A stretch of DNA of 64,000 nt from Thiogranum sp. (lineage in GTDB: Bacteria; Pseudomonadota; Gammaproteobacteria; DSM-19610): NCBI GenBank assembly GCA_024102665.1, contig JAGFJP010000061.1, positions 53,101-117,100 of the forward strand, given 5' to 3'. Positions 63,900 to 64,000 of the stretch are shown here, one piece after another. Below the pieces are notes generated by a model. That model had not been told where the DNA came from. It searched no databases and saw only the letters and a list, made by a program, of their open reading frames with translations. A program made the translations under genes and the position numbers. The number at the start of each line of letters is the position of its first letter. The first letter of the stretch is position 1.

Positions 63900-64000
63900 C
63901 TATCGCCCGCCGCTGATCGACCCCAGGATGCCGCGCGCGATGCGCCGCCCGAGGCTGCTGCCGATGCTGCGCAGCATGGATTTGGCAAAGGACTCACCGA
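63900..64000 (-). CDS. HerA-like ATPase (YjgR/DUF853 family), C-terminal end only
   Basis: Only the last 33 codons are in the window; the gene continues beyond 64000. The visible end reads GESFAKSMLRSIGSSLGRRI and then ARGILGSISGGR, which matches the Gly/Arg-rich tail of DUF853 (YjgR) proteins, predicted HerA-type ATPases. It is not a flagellar gene and marks the edge of the locus. The short length keeps the identification tentative. Confidence 0.65.
   Translation of the reverse strand, partial: GESFAKSMLRSIGSSLGRRIARGILGSISGGR

Overview
The window is almost entirely one large polar-flagellum and chemotaxis locus of a Gram-negative gammaproteobacterium. The evidence is P- and L-ring genes (flgI, flgH), the pairing of flhF with an flhG/fleN ATPase, a FleQ-FleS-FleR regulator set, perfect or near-perfect sigma-54 promoters, a sigma-28 promoter in front of flagellin, and gene order resembling the Pseudomonas-type cluster. 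The genus cannot be named from sequence alone. No tRNA, rRNA, CRISPR array, transposase or prophage gene was seen.

Layout. (1) 39-9860: sigma-54 promoter and flgBCDEFGHIJKL (rod, hook, rings, hook-filament junction). (2) 9921-11797, minus strand: a Sfp-type phosphopantetheinyl transferase followed by outer-membrane phospholipase A. (3) 11849-24143: an accessory carbohydrate island with its own putative sigma-54 promoter: Gfo/Idh/MocA oxidoreductase, methyltransferase, a GNAT-like acyltransferase fused to half of a DegT aminotransferase, a sulfotransferase, a complete DegT aminotransferase, a GT2-TPR protein, and a 1851-residue multidomain protein (sulfotransferase, TPR, GT-A-like domain, three GT2-like domains, GT-B domain). 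A second putative sigma-54 promoter precedes the giant gene. (4) 24304-27985: sigma-28 promoter, fliC, flaG, fliD, fliS, fliT. (5) 28279-32149: fleQ, then a sigma-54 promoter and fleSR. (6) 32162-38881: fliEFGHIJK. (7) 39028-41280: a globin-PAS-GGDEF-EAL protein inserted between fliK and fliL. (8) 41509-52107: sigma-54 promoter, fliLMNOPQR, flhBA, flhF, fleN, fliA. (9) 52176-60891: cheY, cheZ, cheA, cheB, motC, motD, a ParA-like ATPase, a ParP/CheW-like protein, cheW, a 60-codon gene and a DUF2802 gene. (10) 60971-62706, minus strand: a second FliK-like protein and a stand-alone FlhB C-domain. (11) 62799-64000: a membrane pentapeptide-repeat protein, a 177-bp palindromic element, and the 3' end of a HerA-like (YjgR/DUF853) ATPase gene.

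How it works together: FleQ at the top of the cascade would activate sigma-54 promoters for fleSR and fliL; FleR would activate sigma-54 promoters such as those for flgB and fliD; FliA would then transcribe fliC. FlhF and FleN set flagellar place and number. The Che/Mot/Par genes supply signalling, a second stator pair and polar placement. The carbohydrate island lies between the hook-associated genes and flagellin, and its promoters look like those of the flagellar genes. The most attractive reading is a dedicated system that builds, sulfates and attaches a glycan to the short (281-residue) flagellin. The substrate is inferred, not shown.
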